Source: Phoronis australis
Taxonomy: Eukaryota > Phoronida > Phoronidae
Reading direction: 5' to 3'
Assembly: GCA_002633005.1 (NCBI GenBank)
Contig: NMRA01000896.1
Coordinates: forward strand, 43,270 to 107,269
DNA length: 64,000 nt
Part shown: positions 12,201-21,599 of the stretch, one piece after another
How the letters are laid out: each line of letters opens with the position of its first letter
How positions within the stretch are numbered: position 1 is the stretch's first letter
The notes under the pieces: generated by a model
Told to the model about the DNA's origin: nothing
Seen by the model: only the letters and a program-made list of their open reading frames with translations
Database searches by the model: none
Program-made: the position numbers and the translations under genes

Positions 12201-12687
12201 ACCTGATCTATTTGAGTGCTCTATTCCTTGCCGTGGAGTCACTTAGCGCAGTCCGCCAACATCGATCATTCCTGTAATACTAGATAGAAAACTTAAGCTT
12301 CATGGTTTGGTAATGTTACAAAAGGATGACGTAATAGAAAACTATAACAACACAACACCTCCCCGCCTTATTGAGCGAAAGCTTGTCACAACATGCAGGT
12401 AAAAATCCACTACTACCAGTGAGTGATCTTTCTCTTACTGGACTGTGTCAGTGTAGTGAGAATTGAAAAGTTCAAAGGGTATTTTTTATTCTACAGGAAC
12501 TAAAGTTGTGTCACGCGGCTGTTCTTCCAAGAAGCCGTGGGACGGTTGCAAGGGAGCTAGCGTTGGCGGCATCGGTGGTACAATTTGTTATTGTACCGGT
12601 GACAACTGCAACCCAGCTGCGTCGCCAATGGCAACTTGGAGCGCCATTTTGTTAGCGGCCCTTTTCGCAGTGTACAACGCCATGTAA
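3220..12687 (+). CDS. Ly6/uPAR-type three-finger GPI-anchored protein, gene A (3 exons)
   Basis: Coding exons 3220-3268, 10410-10523 and 12497-12687 join in matching phase (each intron splits a codon after its first base) into 117 residues. Residues 1-16 are a hydrophobic signal peptide (MKTLAVLVLVICVAAS). The mature part begins NALTCYSC, has ten cysteines and ends its domain with CYCTGDNCN, the LU-domain signature of a C-terminal Cys followed by Asn. A hydrophobic tail (SPMATWSAILLAALFAVYNAM) with no cytoplasmic segment is a typical GPI-attachment signal. By family knowledge it is a small disulphide-rich protein on the outer cell surface, possibly acting in receptor modulation or recognition; the ligand cannot be inferred. 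It is the paralogue of the gene at 23228-36361. The large first intron is full of mobile elements. Exon 1 assignment depends on skipping about 7 kb, but the same architecture occurs in the paralogue. Confidence 0.85.
5333..6859 (-). CDS. Penelope-like element reverse transcriptase with GIY-YIG endonuclease, 5'-truncated and probably inactive
   Basis: An open frame of 508 codons on the minus strand. It shows the Penelope RT blocks in order: YGNPKIHK with LRPIIS, motif A SLDAESLFTNV (catalytic Asp kept), motif B DGVSMGSPLGP, and a motif C region. A C-terminal GIY-YIG nuclease follows (VVYEFVCP, then CYIGQT about 20 residues later, then RLSMHL and a conserved glutamate region LKVLESLL). The family moves by target-primed reverse transcription. 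The frame starts just upstream of the YGNPKIHK block with no good ATG, so a few hundred N-terminal residues of a full element are missing. Motif C, normally YVDD, reads DVVD at the aligned position (YVRDVVDIF), losing one catalytic Asp. It lies antisense in intron 1 of Ly6 gene A and is absent from the paralogous intron. Confidence 0.9.
   Translation of the reverse strand: MSVQSTKVPITMFRIFFEIEGDYSEGYLYGNPKIHKQDVPLRPIISQVLTPTYKTAKHLDNIIKSYIQSRYSVECREDFIDILRTQVPSPHYQPMSLDAESLFTNVAVDETITIILDSVYRHPHLEPTDISPTHMRELLTICTTKVPFRHINGKLFLQKDGVSMGSPLGPTFLEFYMSEVEKRASNLIGDIPIYVRDVVDIFVYCAIDALLSVCDELERHSVLKFTHEFPVNDRIPFLDVLVNHSPCEFSTSVYHKPTDKGFCLHAKSECPERYKVAVVAYSVSSNWLLFNQEVDRIKQTLVNNGYTNDFVDFHIKRFVSRISYEVSARRIGVTKKIFYKNVMSNNYLQDEHAIKKIIRDNVKVCKPDDHLDVIIYYRNRKSSNLVMKNNISKAKVRPVAQCSVVYEFVCPMNECLRSNVKQCYIGQTVCSLSRRLSMHLQNGAIQNHFLQCHSRKITRQEIVENTSIRYVEQDVLRLKVLESLLIAFEKPVLNEQQTGSRRTLQLFA
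6967..7140 (-). pseudogene. non-LTR retrotransposon reverse transcriptase fragment
   Basis: The minus-strand translation contains LCADSSVKLKDLWFN and IDEFCREWNVSVNLVTTKVM. This matches the CR1/L2/Jockey-type RT stretch around the catalytic YADD and the downstream 'fC..W.l.vN..KTKvM' block. The catalytic box is degraded to CADS and the frame ends right after the block, so it is a short dead fragment. Confidence 0.6.
7486..7771. mobile_element. MITE-like element with CATGCGCGCACCC termini (copy in Ly6 gene A intron)
   Basis: Starts with CATGCGCGCACCCAG and ends with GGGTGCGAGCAATG, an imperfect inverted repeat. The interior (for example GGACCTTTTTAGTGGACTTTTGTC) matches the reverse complement of the element at 38058-38297. 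An assembly gap lies inside. No clear target duplication was found for this older copy. Confidence 0.65.
7717..7740. other. assembly gap (24 N)
   Basis: The gap is flanked on both sides by the same G-run plus CCTCCATGGGTG word, suggesting a collapsed short tandem repeat. Confidence 0.95.
8690..9084. mobile_element. 395-bp MITE with 37-bp inverted termini and 4-bp target duplication
   Basis: Left end TGCTGCGCGTGAACTTGGAA and the reverse complement of the right end TGCTGTGCGTGAACTTGGAA continue to match for 37 bp with three mismatches. It is flanked by ACTT (8686-8689) and ACTT (9085-9088). The paralogous site in copy B near 33347-33350 lacks the element and has a single CCTT. A second copy with the same termini is at 47355-47764. 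No transposase is encoded. Confidence 0.85.
9258..9397. mobile_element. 140-bp MITE with nested inverted repeats
   Basis: Outer termini TAC(T/G)GTGGCTGGGAAA are inverted with one mismatch over 16 bp. An inner pair (TTTTTCCTAATT and AATTAGGAAAAA) and a central hairpin (CCCGAGTTATAGCTCGGG) make it strongly foldable. Flanks GAATAT at 9252-9257 and 9398-9403 look like a 6-bp target duplication. A partly deleted relative is at about 33735-33850 at the paralogous place in copy B. Confidence 0.7.
10410..10523 (+). CDS. Ly6 gene A, exon 2 (first half of the three-finger domain)
   Basis: 114 nt between the acceptor CCCATTTTCAG and the donor GTAAG. It encodes NALTCYSCASCGSG through to YELAG with five cysteines. 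The split-codon phase matches exons 1 and 3. Confidence 0.9.
10524..12496 (+). other. Ly6 gene A, intron 2
   Basis: About 2 kb, collinear with the intron at 34270-36170. I see no embedded gene. The open frames inside are short and not shared in sense with the paralogue. Confidence 0.7.
12497..12687 (+). CDS. Ly6 gene A, exon 3 (second half of the domain and GPI signal)
   Basis: 191 nt after the acceptor TTCTACAG, ending in TAA. It encodes GTKVVSRGC, the CYCTGDNCN domain end and the hydrophobic GPI signal. The 3' half is nearly identical to the paralogue at nucleotide level, while the first half carries many replacement changes. Confidence 0.92.
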
Positions 12688-12952
12688 ACTACCAACGAAC
12701 AACCGTTTTGTGAGCTTATCTAGTGTCTTTTCTTGTCATGCTATAGATCTGCCCTTTGAAATACAGAATGTGTGATCTTTTAAATTCTTCAAAAAAAAAA
12801 AATTGTGGTTTATATTGTTTTTTGTCTGTGCCATTAAATGTTATATCTGATGACATGAGATGTCAAATTATATAATCGAAAACTAATGAGACAACCATCG
12901 AGCTTTTGACCACTTTTGTAGGTGCCTGTTTTGTACGTTTCTCTTTTTATTG

Positions 12953-12958
12953 AATAAA
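12953..12958 (+). terminator. poly(A) signal of Ly6 gene A
   Basis: AATAAA about 265 nt after the stop codon, at the same relative place as AATAAA at 36619 in the paralogue, within a conserved 3' UTR. Confidence 0.6.
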
Positions 12959-13195
12959 GACTTTGCAACTCATATATTTGGTCTCACTGTAAAATAAATC
13001 TGACACAATTACATTCTTTTGGCCATTACAACACCAAATAATTTAGGTTCTCATCTTACCAATGTTGTTTAAAAATTAGACATTCGTTAAACCGAAGTTT
13101 ATGAAAATAACCGCTGTTATTTGTTTAATTTTCTACCTTAGCATCTTACATGGGCCATTAAACTCTATCCCTGAAATCCCAATGTCGATCTCACG

Positions 13196-13372
13196 CTGAA
13201 GTGGCTGCGCCGTGCGTGCGTGGAATTTGTCTACATTAGCTTTTTCCGGTGTTGGTTCCTGCGTATGGTATTTAGTGTCACTAAAACTTTTCGCAACTCA
13301 GCCGTTTTTTAACCAAATTTCATGAGTCATATCATTAGAAAGGCCTCTATCAGTTCTTGGTGGTGTATGGTT
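13196..13372 (+). repeat. dispersed repeat R1, copy 2 (3' flank of Ly6 gene A)
   Basis: Same words as copy 1 (CGTGCGTGGAATTTG, CACTAAAACTTTTCGCAACTC) plus the downstream part CATTAGAAAG..CTATCAGTTCTTGGTG, shared with 36830-37012 and 57183-57420. Confidence 0.6.
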
Positions 13373-15740
13373 ATAACAGAAGCAAAAGATGAATAATTTA
13401 ATAAATGAATAATTACCATTTTGCATAACTGATAGGATTGAAAATAATTTTTAGTTCTGAAGTTTAGAAATAAACTCATTTTCTTCAGAAAGTAAAAATT
13501 AGTGAGAGACATTGGAACATATTTTTACGATTGTTAAGTTACTAATTTAGTGGAGTCTGAAAGTTTAAGATATTCATAACAAATATACAATGTTATTTTG
13601 AAAACCTGTCGCACAGTTGTCACGGTCAACAGTTGAGAATGAAAAAAAAAACGGACAACTGGATTGAAAAGGGTGACCTCCTGATATAAAGCGAGACATC
13701 TGGGTTTAAGCCAAAACGGAAGAGTGAAATTGTCACCGCAACACACAAAAACGTCCCCATAGTGTTTTTCGTCAAACGGGAGACGTAATACCCAAAAGTG
13801 CCTTATAGCTTTTGTTCTTGTAGTCGAATGGGAAATTGCGGGTGCTGAAACAAAACATGAAACGCAGCAATATTTTTTTTTTAGTCGAACGGGAAAATAT
13901 GGCTATATCGCGTGGGAAATTACAATACTATTAGACCGGGATGCCTGAGGTTTTTCGGCCAAATTTCTTTGATACCAAATTGATCCATGGATATCTCAGT
14001 GCTAGGAAATGGCCATCTGGCAGGTTCGCTATGGTAGGTGTGGTCAGGAGGCATGAGAATGGCACTAAAAAATTGAGCTCGATTAACTTTTCTTGTTATC
14101 GCTTAAAAATACCTTCGACGACTACCACTAAATGTACTGTATCAAAATTATCCCCTGCCAGACAATTTCAGTGGTAGAGAACATCCGGTTAGAACTGAGA
14201 CCAAAAATTAAGGTAGGTAACCCCAAGAGGTTACCGCAAAAAACTATAAAACTGGTTACAAATTACTCACCATAGACCGAAGTATCATGAATGAACATTG
14301 CCAGGCAAATTCAGTTGTGGATTACCCTTGCCATATATGCCCAAATTTCCGAGTTGAGCTAGCCCAACCCACCAGGTAACTCCACGCGGCACAGCAGTTA
14401 CATGCCAGACAATTTCAGTGGTGGGGTTCCCTTGTGAGATAAAAAAAATTGGGTCCTAAAATTGAGCTAGATCTACCCGAGAGGTAGCCGCATAAAATCG
14501 GTTGCAAAATATTCAAACTGACCCCATGTTATCCAGTCGCAGAGCTCAAGAAGTTAACATCCAGCGAAACTCACACAGGCCAAATTCCCGATTATTCGCG
14601 CAGCTTTCGGGATTCTCCCGAATTTCGTTGCCAATGGTTTACTACCCAGCAATTCTCGGGCTCCCGAGCTTAATTGCTGTTCACATTTCGAAACAACAAC
14701 TACATTGCCCACGTTTCGAGCACATACAAATTACAAATAGCGGCTGGCCTGCCCGAGTATCAGAAGTATCTAAAATCACAACGCTGCAATATACCCGCAT
14801 ACTAGATCATGGATCAACTGAAATGCTTACAAGTGTCACACATCGTACATATATATTTATATGTATATAATAAACATATTTATTATACGCCTAGTAGTTT
14901 TCAGTATCACACTCTGTCCGCACCGGGCTCGTAAAAGCGGGGGGTAATGGTCAGATATAACGTGTTCGAATTTTGAGAATCACTGAATAAAGGGCATCAA
15001 AGAGGTTCTCAAAATACGGGCACTGATACCAAGGAGTGGGGTACAATAGGAGTGTTTACTTGTGAGTTCGCAGTTATCGCTACTAGCGCCGCCAAGTGGT
15101 GAATAAGCAACGGTCAAGTAGGAAGCATGAGAATAATGGGGAAGGCCGCATTTTGCAGCGCAATGAATTGCGTAAATTCACACACGAAAACACCAGGTTT
15201 GAGCAAAATGATCATGTCCTTTCAGAGTGCCGAAACATTTTTCTATTACCCCATCTAAGCCTCCCATTTTTACGTTTCCACGTCACGGTTTGGTCTGTTG
15301 TTACCCCCACTATTTCAGACAGGTTTGACATCATAGGAACAATGATATTTTTCACCTTTTAAGCAGTTTAAACCAGGTTACTATGCCGTCATGTGCCAAT
15401 ATGACCGTTGACACAGCGACAGCCCCAGTCGCAGCCACAGGGCCTCAAATCTGGGGGTCTCCGTAGGTGAAAAATCGACATAATTTTAACGTGCCAGTTG
15501 AACCAAGTTAAGCAACACCAGCGCGTCAACGAAAACTTAGTTCTGTGTGCCAATGATGAGAGGCGCGGCCCTAAAAATATACCTGGATCGACATTTGAGT
15601 CCTAGTTTTTTAGTTGACACCAAGACGGTTTTGTCTTTATCACAGGCACAGTTAGACAGGACTATTGTTGTGTAGTGTAGTGTAGGCTACCAGTCTTCTA
15701 TGAGCCTAGTGAGTATGTGGTTTGTTCCTGAGTCTCTCTG
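13373..15740. other. gene-free intergenic stretch
   Basis: The first 1.5 kb is collinear with 37500-39090 in copy B. No coding feature is supported. The empty insertion site CTCAG for the MITE at 38058 is at 13995-13999. Confidence 0.5.
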
Positions 15741-15746
15741 TTTGAG

Positions 15747-15944
15747 GTGCAAGCGCTGGGAGCCGACCTTATGAATGGAGGTGCAGCCTACTTGTCCAAG
15801 AACTCCAAGTTATGCTCTCGTCACTTCGAGGAGTCCATGTTCATGAATGCTCGTATGAAGAATAAGCTTATATGGAATGCAGTGCCAACAATATTTGATG
15901 TCCCGAATCCACCAAAAATGAAGATGTCAAAAAGTTTTCCATAA
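15747..15944 (+). pseudogene. THAP zinc-finger domain, C-terminal half (exon-like relic)
   Basis: The frame reads KLCSRHFEESMFMN then KLIWNAVPTIFDVPNPP. It contains the C-x2-H zinc ligands and the AVPT(I)F..P block of THAP DNA-binding domains. The N-terminal C-x2-4-C half is not found immediately upstream; a TTGAG just before the frame could be a splice acceptor. The frame stops soon after the domain. By family knowledge THAP domains bind DNA in transcription factors and in P-like transposases. I treat this as a transposon or pseudogene remnant, but a surviving exon of a split gene is possible. Confidence 0.6.
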
Positions 15945-16904
15945 ATTATATGTATTGTGGCTCTGGAATAGACTTATTTGCATGTCTGATTATCGTCTCA
16001 CAAAGCAAGTATTTTACTGGGACATCACGTGTAGAAAAGACAATTGGTCAAAACCAGTTTTTCAAATTTTTACTAAGGTTGATAAGATTGAAACATTTTT
16101 GAAAGGTTAGCCTGTGATTTGGAGAGAGCCAAAGTGAAAGTGATGGATTTTTCAGAGTCTGAACGGAGAGCTACTAGAACCAGTTTGCTTCTTGATGAAA
16201 AACACCTCTGTGAGTAAATTAGTTTTCAGCTTTATTTGTAATGCATTTCTTTGGCGAAAAGAGCTGTTGTTCACTAGTCAATTAATAGAGAGTGAGAAGG
16301 CTGGTCAGCTTTTCTTGTTGTCTTGGTGTATGTGTTGCCTATTTTGTACGTTTTTGGAGATTGGGATTAATTTAAGCCCCAGTTGTAGCTAGGTAACGGA
16401 TATGATCTTGTGGTCAGGCTGTAACTTACCTAAAGTATTTACTGTAATTGATAGCAGGAAAATAAATTTTGGTCTTGTCATTCAAGTCTTTTTAGTTCAG
16501 TTTTGTGTGAAGTTGTATGGGTAGTGAATACTTTGATTGCTGTTACGTACCTCTTAAATTATTTTATCATGTCATTTTCAACTTTGACTAGTTATGAGTT
16601 ATGATATACACAATGTTACTACGTTTTGTAAAATGTGAGCAATTCTACAGATTAGCAGCAGACTTGTAACTGTTGGTGATTATAGTGGGAGAGTGGGGAG
16701 TTTACCCTGCATGTCACTAAGAAATAATGGAATGTTCTAAAATTATACGTGAGAGTGCACCAGAATGGATTACAATGTTGTGGTACTGATGAATTGCCTT
16801 GCTTTCTTCTTCTTACTTGTGGAACACCCACTGCATAAAACAGTTGTCTGCATTGCCAATAGCCTGGTGCATTGAATAGGAAACACAAGCGAAATTGACC
16901 TAAA

Positions 16905-17035
16905 GCCAGGATTATGACTGACGGCTTAATTGACCAATCAGAACGTAGCATTCTTTACACACCTTCGTCTGCGATTCCAAGCCGCCATTTTACCCGACAA
17001 ACAAAATGTTGTCGCGTAAAAGTTAATTTAGTCTA
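16905..17035 (+). promoter_or_regulatory. repeated CCAAT-box module, copy 1 (probable transposon promoter)
   Basis: About 130 bp with TGACCAATCAGAACG and GCCGCCATTTTACCCGACAA, repeated at 53935-54050. Here it sits directly upstream of a decayed THAP reading frame, so it may be the 5' end of that element. Confidence 0.45.
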
Positions 17036-17060
17036 TAGCTCAAGGAATTGTGTGATAAGA

Positions 17061-17290
17061 ATGGTAAAACGGTGTTGATATGACGTGTGTAATTCTGACA
17101 GCCGTCATGTAGCTCGAGAAGAATAACCTGTCATTTTTTGGGCATCTGCTAAGCGAAGAAGTGATGTCAAGAGGTGTAAACTACCCTGATCAAACTGTGT
17201 GAACTGACACATGAGCTTGATTTCTAGAAGTTTAAGCACAAATATATTTGTTCCAAGATACGCACTTTTCAGTTTGGTGGCTATAGTGTA
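17061..17290 (+). pseudogene. THAP domain relic with several stops
   Basis: Starting at ATG 17061 the translation reads MVKRC, stop, YDVCNSDSRH, later RRSDVKRCKL, then, after frame changes, KFKHKYICSK and FQFGGYS. These are the successive blocks of a THAP domain (MV(K)RC..G.CNSDSR, RC..WI..C, YVCS.HF.GG). Multiple stops and frame changes show it is dead. Confidence 0.55.
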
Positions 17291-17970
17291 GGCCTATCTG
17301 ATTTTGACTCCGGAGTTTCACTCGCCTGGCCGACTTTGTCTCGGCACCTGATGGATCTCGGCACTAGTCTAGCGGCGGTAGTCTCCGGAAATTGTTGTTT
17401 TTAATAGAGACATTTTTATTATTTTTCATTTATTTCGACCTAATGGACATCTTTTTTTTTCTTAGCAGAGGTATATACCTCTAGGCTGGCGTTCAACTGA
17501 ACTTCCCTCCAAAATCGAGAGTCGATCGCACGAGGAGGGGCATTGGATTACCGAACTCAAAGCCTTGTTTGAGCAGTTGTCACGAAAAAATAAACAGTTG
17601 AGTTACTTTTTGATGAAAACTTCTAGTATACACTTCGCCTGTAGAGTTAGACAGAGCTCACTGGGCAGTTTCTCAACCATGATATTTAGATTTATGAAGA
17701 TTAAAAAAATTGAGTTATTTTTGTAAATAGCCATTTTTTTGCCACTACGCCATACGTGCCACAAAACTGAACGTGTGGATAGTAGTACCAGGTAAGAGAT
17801 GAGATTTACAAAAAGAACATCTCAATGAACCATTTCCTCTCCCATGACGAAGAAAGGCTCAACTTACTGAATATCTGTCTGCAAAGCCACTTCAATTTAA
17901 TAAAGACAATGTGGCTGCTTATAAATGGGGTTTTGATTATGTTTCTCATGTAATAAGTTGCATTTTCAGA

Positions 17971-18180
17971 TTTCTTGACCACAAAAATGTGTGTGGAGCC
18001 ATTAAAACTAACATTCTAAGTGACCCAAGAGCAAAGATACCGAGGAAAATGTATTTTACGGGTGCCATTTTTAAAAATCCAAGATGGCCGCCAAGATGGC
18101 CGCCAATAAAATTAAAATTTCTATTCCTTGACCAGAGAAATGCAGGTGTAGCCATAAAAACCAACATTCTAAGTGACCCA
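17971..18180 (+). repeat. two-unit tandem repeat with an intervening doubled CAAGATGGCCGCC
   Basis: Blocks 17971-18028 and 18121-18180 share CTTGACCA, AAATG, GCCAT.AAAAC and AACATTCTAAGTGACCCA. Between them CAAGATGGCCGC occurs twice in a row near 18081-18103. Probably a dispersed repeat, not a gene, although an open frame crosses it. Confidence 0.5.
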
Positions 18181-18309
18181 AAAGTGGAGCTATTGGGCAA
18201 AATCAATTTTACCGTCTTACTGTGCTTTTGGAATTTTGTTTTTGATAACCGTTTTGCTATAAATTTGTATCACATTATTAGAAACTCGTATTTGACCAAT
18301 TTGAAGTGT

Positions 18310-18950
18310 TAGCTTTTTGGTTGGGCACAGGTCGGGGTAAATATTCAAGTTACCAATAGCAAATGGTTAGTTCTAGGATTTCAATAAACATGAAGGGTGT
18401 GTTTTACTACAGGTTTCATAGTACATTTTGAAAGCGATTTAGGTTTGATTATTTAATCATAAAAGTCACTGTCATTTGTGGCTTTGTTATCATTTTTTCT
18501 GTGGTGACTTATGAAGATAAAGGACATTGTTTATTTCTATCTTAACTTTCAATATAATTTGATACCTTAATTTTGGTCATATTTCGTGGTTGTTTTTGCA
18601 TCGAAATACATTTAGTGGGATATGTAGTGAAGACAACAGGCATAAAAAAGAATAGTTCTTTTGGAAATATGTTTTATTCACGCCTTGCTAATACCATGAT
18701 TGATGGCACACTTCGACGACCGATACACTCGCAAAAGCTGCCGGTGAACTCCTTCTAGGGGAATATGAAGGTAAGTTGTTTCCCCACACTTGTAGGATGA
18801 CCACGATAGGGCGGAATGTCTCCTCAACTTTAATCGCTCTGTAGAGTGATGTTGTCATCCACTAACGCCGTGTAGCTCGACAGTGAAGTCGCAGAGGAAG
18901 CAAGTTAAACAAAAATTGCTTCTATTGTCCTGCAGGATGAAACCTGACGT
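18310..18950. other. no recognisable gene
   Basis: AT-rich, with short frames only and no domain or repeat recognised. Confidence 0.4.
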
Positions 18951-19053
18951 CGTACATGGCTGCTGCCAAGAATTAACATTCGTTTAGACAACAAATAGCT
19001 TATATGGAATGCTTTAACTGGAAGTTCAATGTTAAATTTATGAGCTCTGACAG

Positions 19054-19990
19054 AATGCAGTGACGAAAGCTTTTCGCGGAGCAAAGATATTTACCAACAC
19101 TCGCGTTTCAGTCTCGCCCACGGGAAAACATTTGCTCGCTCCTGTCCTTGCATGCAGTACAACAAATACATTTCTAGGCAGTTGCTTATCTTATCTATAT
19201 GACGGGATGTTTGCAGTACAAATAATATAAGTAAGCTATTAAACTTTGACTAACATGATGACAAATGTATTTCCCGAGACACTCCGTAGCGGGAAATCAA
19301 ATTGCTAATACGGCGATTCTATGAATAGCAACATTTGGATGCAGTGACGAATGCATTTCGTGGAACAAAGATATTTCCCGACACTTGTCTTTCAGTCTTG
19401 ACCACGGGAAAAACATGGCCTTGCATGCACCAAAGCAAAAATATTTCTAGACAGTTGCTTGTCCTGGCTATATCCCAGGATATTTTCAAATTCAAATTCA
19501 TGTATTTCAACATTTAAGGCCTTGGCCCACATGTTGCATAAAATTTGCAGGATAACGCTGAGCAGTTTTTCCCTGATATCCCGGGATATTCACAATACAA
19601 ATTATAAAAGTTACCAAACTTTGACTAACCGTATGGCAAATGTATTTCCCCGAGAAAGTCCGTAGCGGGAAATCCATTTGCTATGTATAGTCCTCGAACG
19701 ACCGAACAATTGCATGCAAAGACCAATGTAGGCCTATTTCGAAGAGCAAAGATATTTCCCGACAATTGCGGGATATTCATATAGTTACCAAAAGTGGCCA
19801 ACCGCTTGGCAAACGTATTGGCTGATGTGCACATTCTACGAAAGGCCACGCAGTGACGGATGGATGTGTTTCCAGGATCAAATGTACTTCCCGATACTTC
19901 AGTGCTTTCCAGTCTCGACAACGGGAAAAACATTTGCTTGCGTCTTTCCTTGCATGCGCCAGATCAAATAAATATGTATGAACACTCGAA
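19054..19990 (+). repeat. degenerate tandem repeat array
   Basis: The anchor GCAGTGACG(A/G)A occurs near 19054, 19339 and 19849. Each is followed by CAAAG/TCAAA, ATATTTCCCG-like, TTTCAGTCT(C/T)G.C and ACGGGAAAA.CAT words and CCTTGCATGC. A second shared block (GACTAAC, ATGTATTTCCC, GTCCGTAGCGGGAAATC-like) lies near 19248 and 19621. Spacing is uneven (about 285 and 510 bp), consistent with an old, partly deleted array. Confidence 0.6.
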
Positions 19991-20562
19991 ATATAAAAGC
20001 AGTAAATAGTGGCAATATTAAATCCATAAACACCAAATTCGCATTTGATTAAATTTTACACACGCAATAAGGCTCAACAGAAGCAAAGATTTTCCCGGCA
20101 ATTGTTTTTAAGGTGCCTTGGCAAAAGCTTTTCCTGACAAAGGTTTTTCCGTGACACCGCCCCACCACAAAACAGGACCGCCGGAGGCTAACATTTTTAA
20201 CTGGTCATTGACACAAATCATACAATGGGACTATACGTATGCGGGTCGTATGCCGCTTAATCCACCGAAAATACAGCTTATATAACTAGACATCTTAAAG
20301 GCGAAGGCAACCTTTTTCATGTCATTTTTAGCAAAACTAAGGTTCGTTGATTATCTCAGACATATTTTTCAGTTAATTACAGTTATTTGTAATTTAAAGA
20401 ATTACTCTTTCTGTACTACGGAAGTGACGTTTTGGGAGGCAAGAATTTCGCGCCAAATTCTTATCATATATTCTGACTGTGAGAGCTGCCGAGTCCGTCA
20501 TTGTTCTATCTCGGTTGTGATAAGTTCTGTTGTCATTTGCTTTTGTTTACGAGTCAGTCAAC

Positions 20563-20625
20563 ATGGCACACTGTTGTTACGTACCGAGATGTACTCTCAA
20601 AACCAATTCAAGAAAGAGATCTTAA
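20563..20625 (+). pseudogene. THAP domain N-terminal fragment
   Basis: ATG 20563 encodes MAHCCYVPRCTLKTNSRKRS and a stop. C-Y-V-P-x-C is the start of a THAP zinc finger. Only about 20 codons remain, so the call is tentative. Confidence 0.35.
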
Positions 20626-20745
20626 GTTTGACTTAAGTGTTTGACATAAGTTTTGTCTTAATTTTGACTAACTTATCAAAATTGGAAGTTTCAAAGTTTA
20701 GAAGTTAAGACAAATCTTAAACTTAAGTCAAAAATGAACTTGCCA
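20622..20745. repeat. imperfect inverted repeat rich in CTTAAG/GACTTAAG
   Basis: TTAAGTTTGACTTAAG and GTTTTGTCTTAA on the left pair with TTAAGACAAAT and CTTAAACTTAAGTCAAA on the right, giving a potential hairpin of about 120 bp. Possibly a MITE end. Confidence 0.35.
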
Positions 20746-21489
20746 GTTTCTTGGAACAGGCCCCCAGTACTTTCACATCACCCTTGCAATGAATGGCCTG
20801 GATACATACCTCAAAGCGTCGTACTCACAGGCAGAATCCCTTGACACAGCATTGACGTACAGTGTATAGTGTCTATGAGTAATTAGTTCAGATCAGGCAT
20901 ATGCGGGTCAAATCTCCAGTAATGGCCCAATCATGACAGGTCACAGTTGCTGGCACTAAGCACATATATAGCACAGTTATGTCCAGGCATAATAATTAAA
21001 TCGCAAGAAACATGGAAAAGTGCCCAGAGCACAATACGCTCAAGCCACAGCCGCTTGAGATCCAAGTCAGATGTTACCGAGTAAATGTAACACAATCAAT
21101 TAGCTCCGTCACGGCACGATCGAGGTACAAAGCACATTGGGTAGCAAGGTATTCACTCCACACCATGCACTGTACCGGTACTATCCTACATGTATATCTT
21201 GTCACTGGGTCAGCTGTTTGTCAAAACTGACTGTTTGCACCTGCGCGCATTTATCAAAAGTGGGAGGGAGCTTGGAGATCTACATGTGGTTATGTGGTTA
21301 CCACAAAAACTTTTCTTCGTACTTCTTTCAAAAACCCTGAATTGCGTGATTTTTTCTGAAAATTTCCTCACAGGGGAAAATGGATAACTCTCTAGTAGAG
21401 GTTGCAAGAAGGTACTTTCGTTATGAACCGTTTAAAACATATTTTTCACGAGTTTTCGCGGTCCATGCCACTTTAAAAGGATTGTTCTG

Positions 21490-21582
21490 AAACCCCCTCG
21501 ACCTCCTCGACCCCCACACCCCTCGACCCCCTCNCGACCCACAACCCTCGACCCACGACCCTCGACCCACGACCCAGAAACC
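21490..21582 (+). repeat. low-complexity CCCTCGACC / CCCACGACC repeat
   Basis: Repeated CCTCGACC and CCCACGACC words with one unresolved base at 21534. Confidence 0.7.
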
Positions 21583-21599
21583 CGTCAACCAAGTCTACA

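Larger units (their letters stand above)
2720..14935 (+). repeat. segmental duplication, copy A (Ly6 gene A with flanks)
   Basis: Sequence here is collinear with 22745-39090. It matches 5' flank, exon 1 and early intron (about 2870-4925 with 22880-24905), the middle of intron 1 (about 7150-8560 with 27490-27900), and exons 2-3 with intron 2 and the 3' flank (about 10130-14935 with 33840-39090). Collinearity is interrupted by mobile elements specific to one copy. The two copies are clearly related but well diverged, so this is a true tandem duplication and not an assembly repeat. Confidence 0.85.

Noticed and set aside
17911-18312. 133-codon open frame starting MAAYKWGF
   Set aside because: The sequence is a two-unit DNA repeat with a repeated CAAGATGGCCGCC word; the apparent protein repeat is explained by the DNA repeat.
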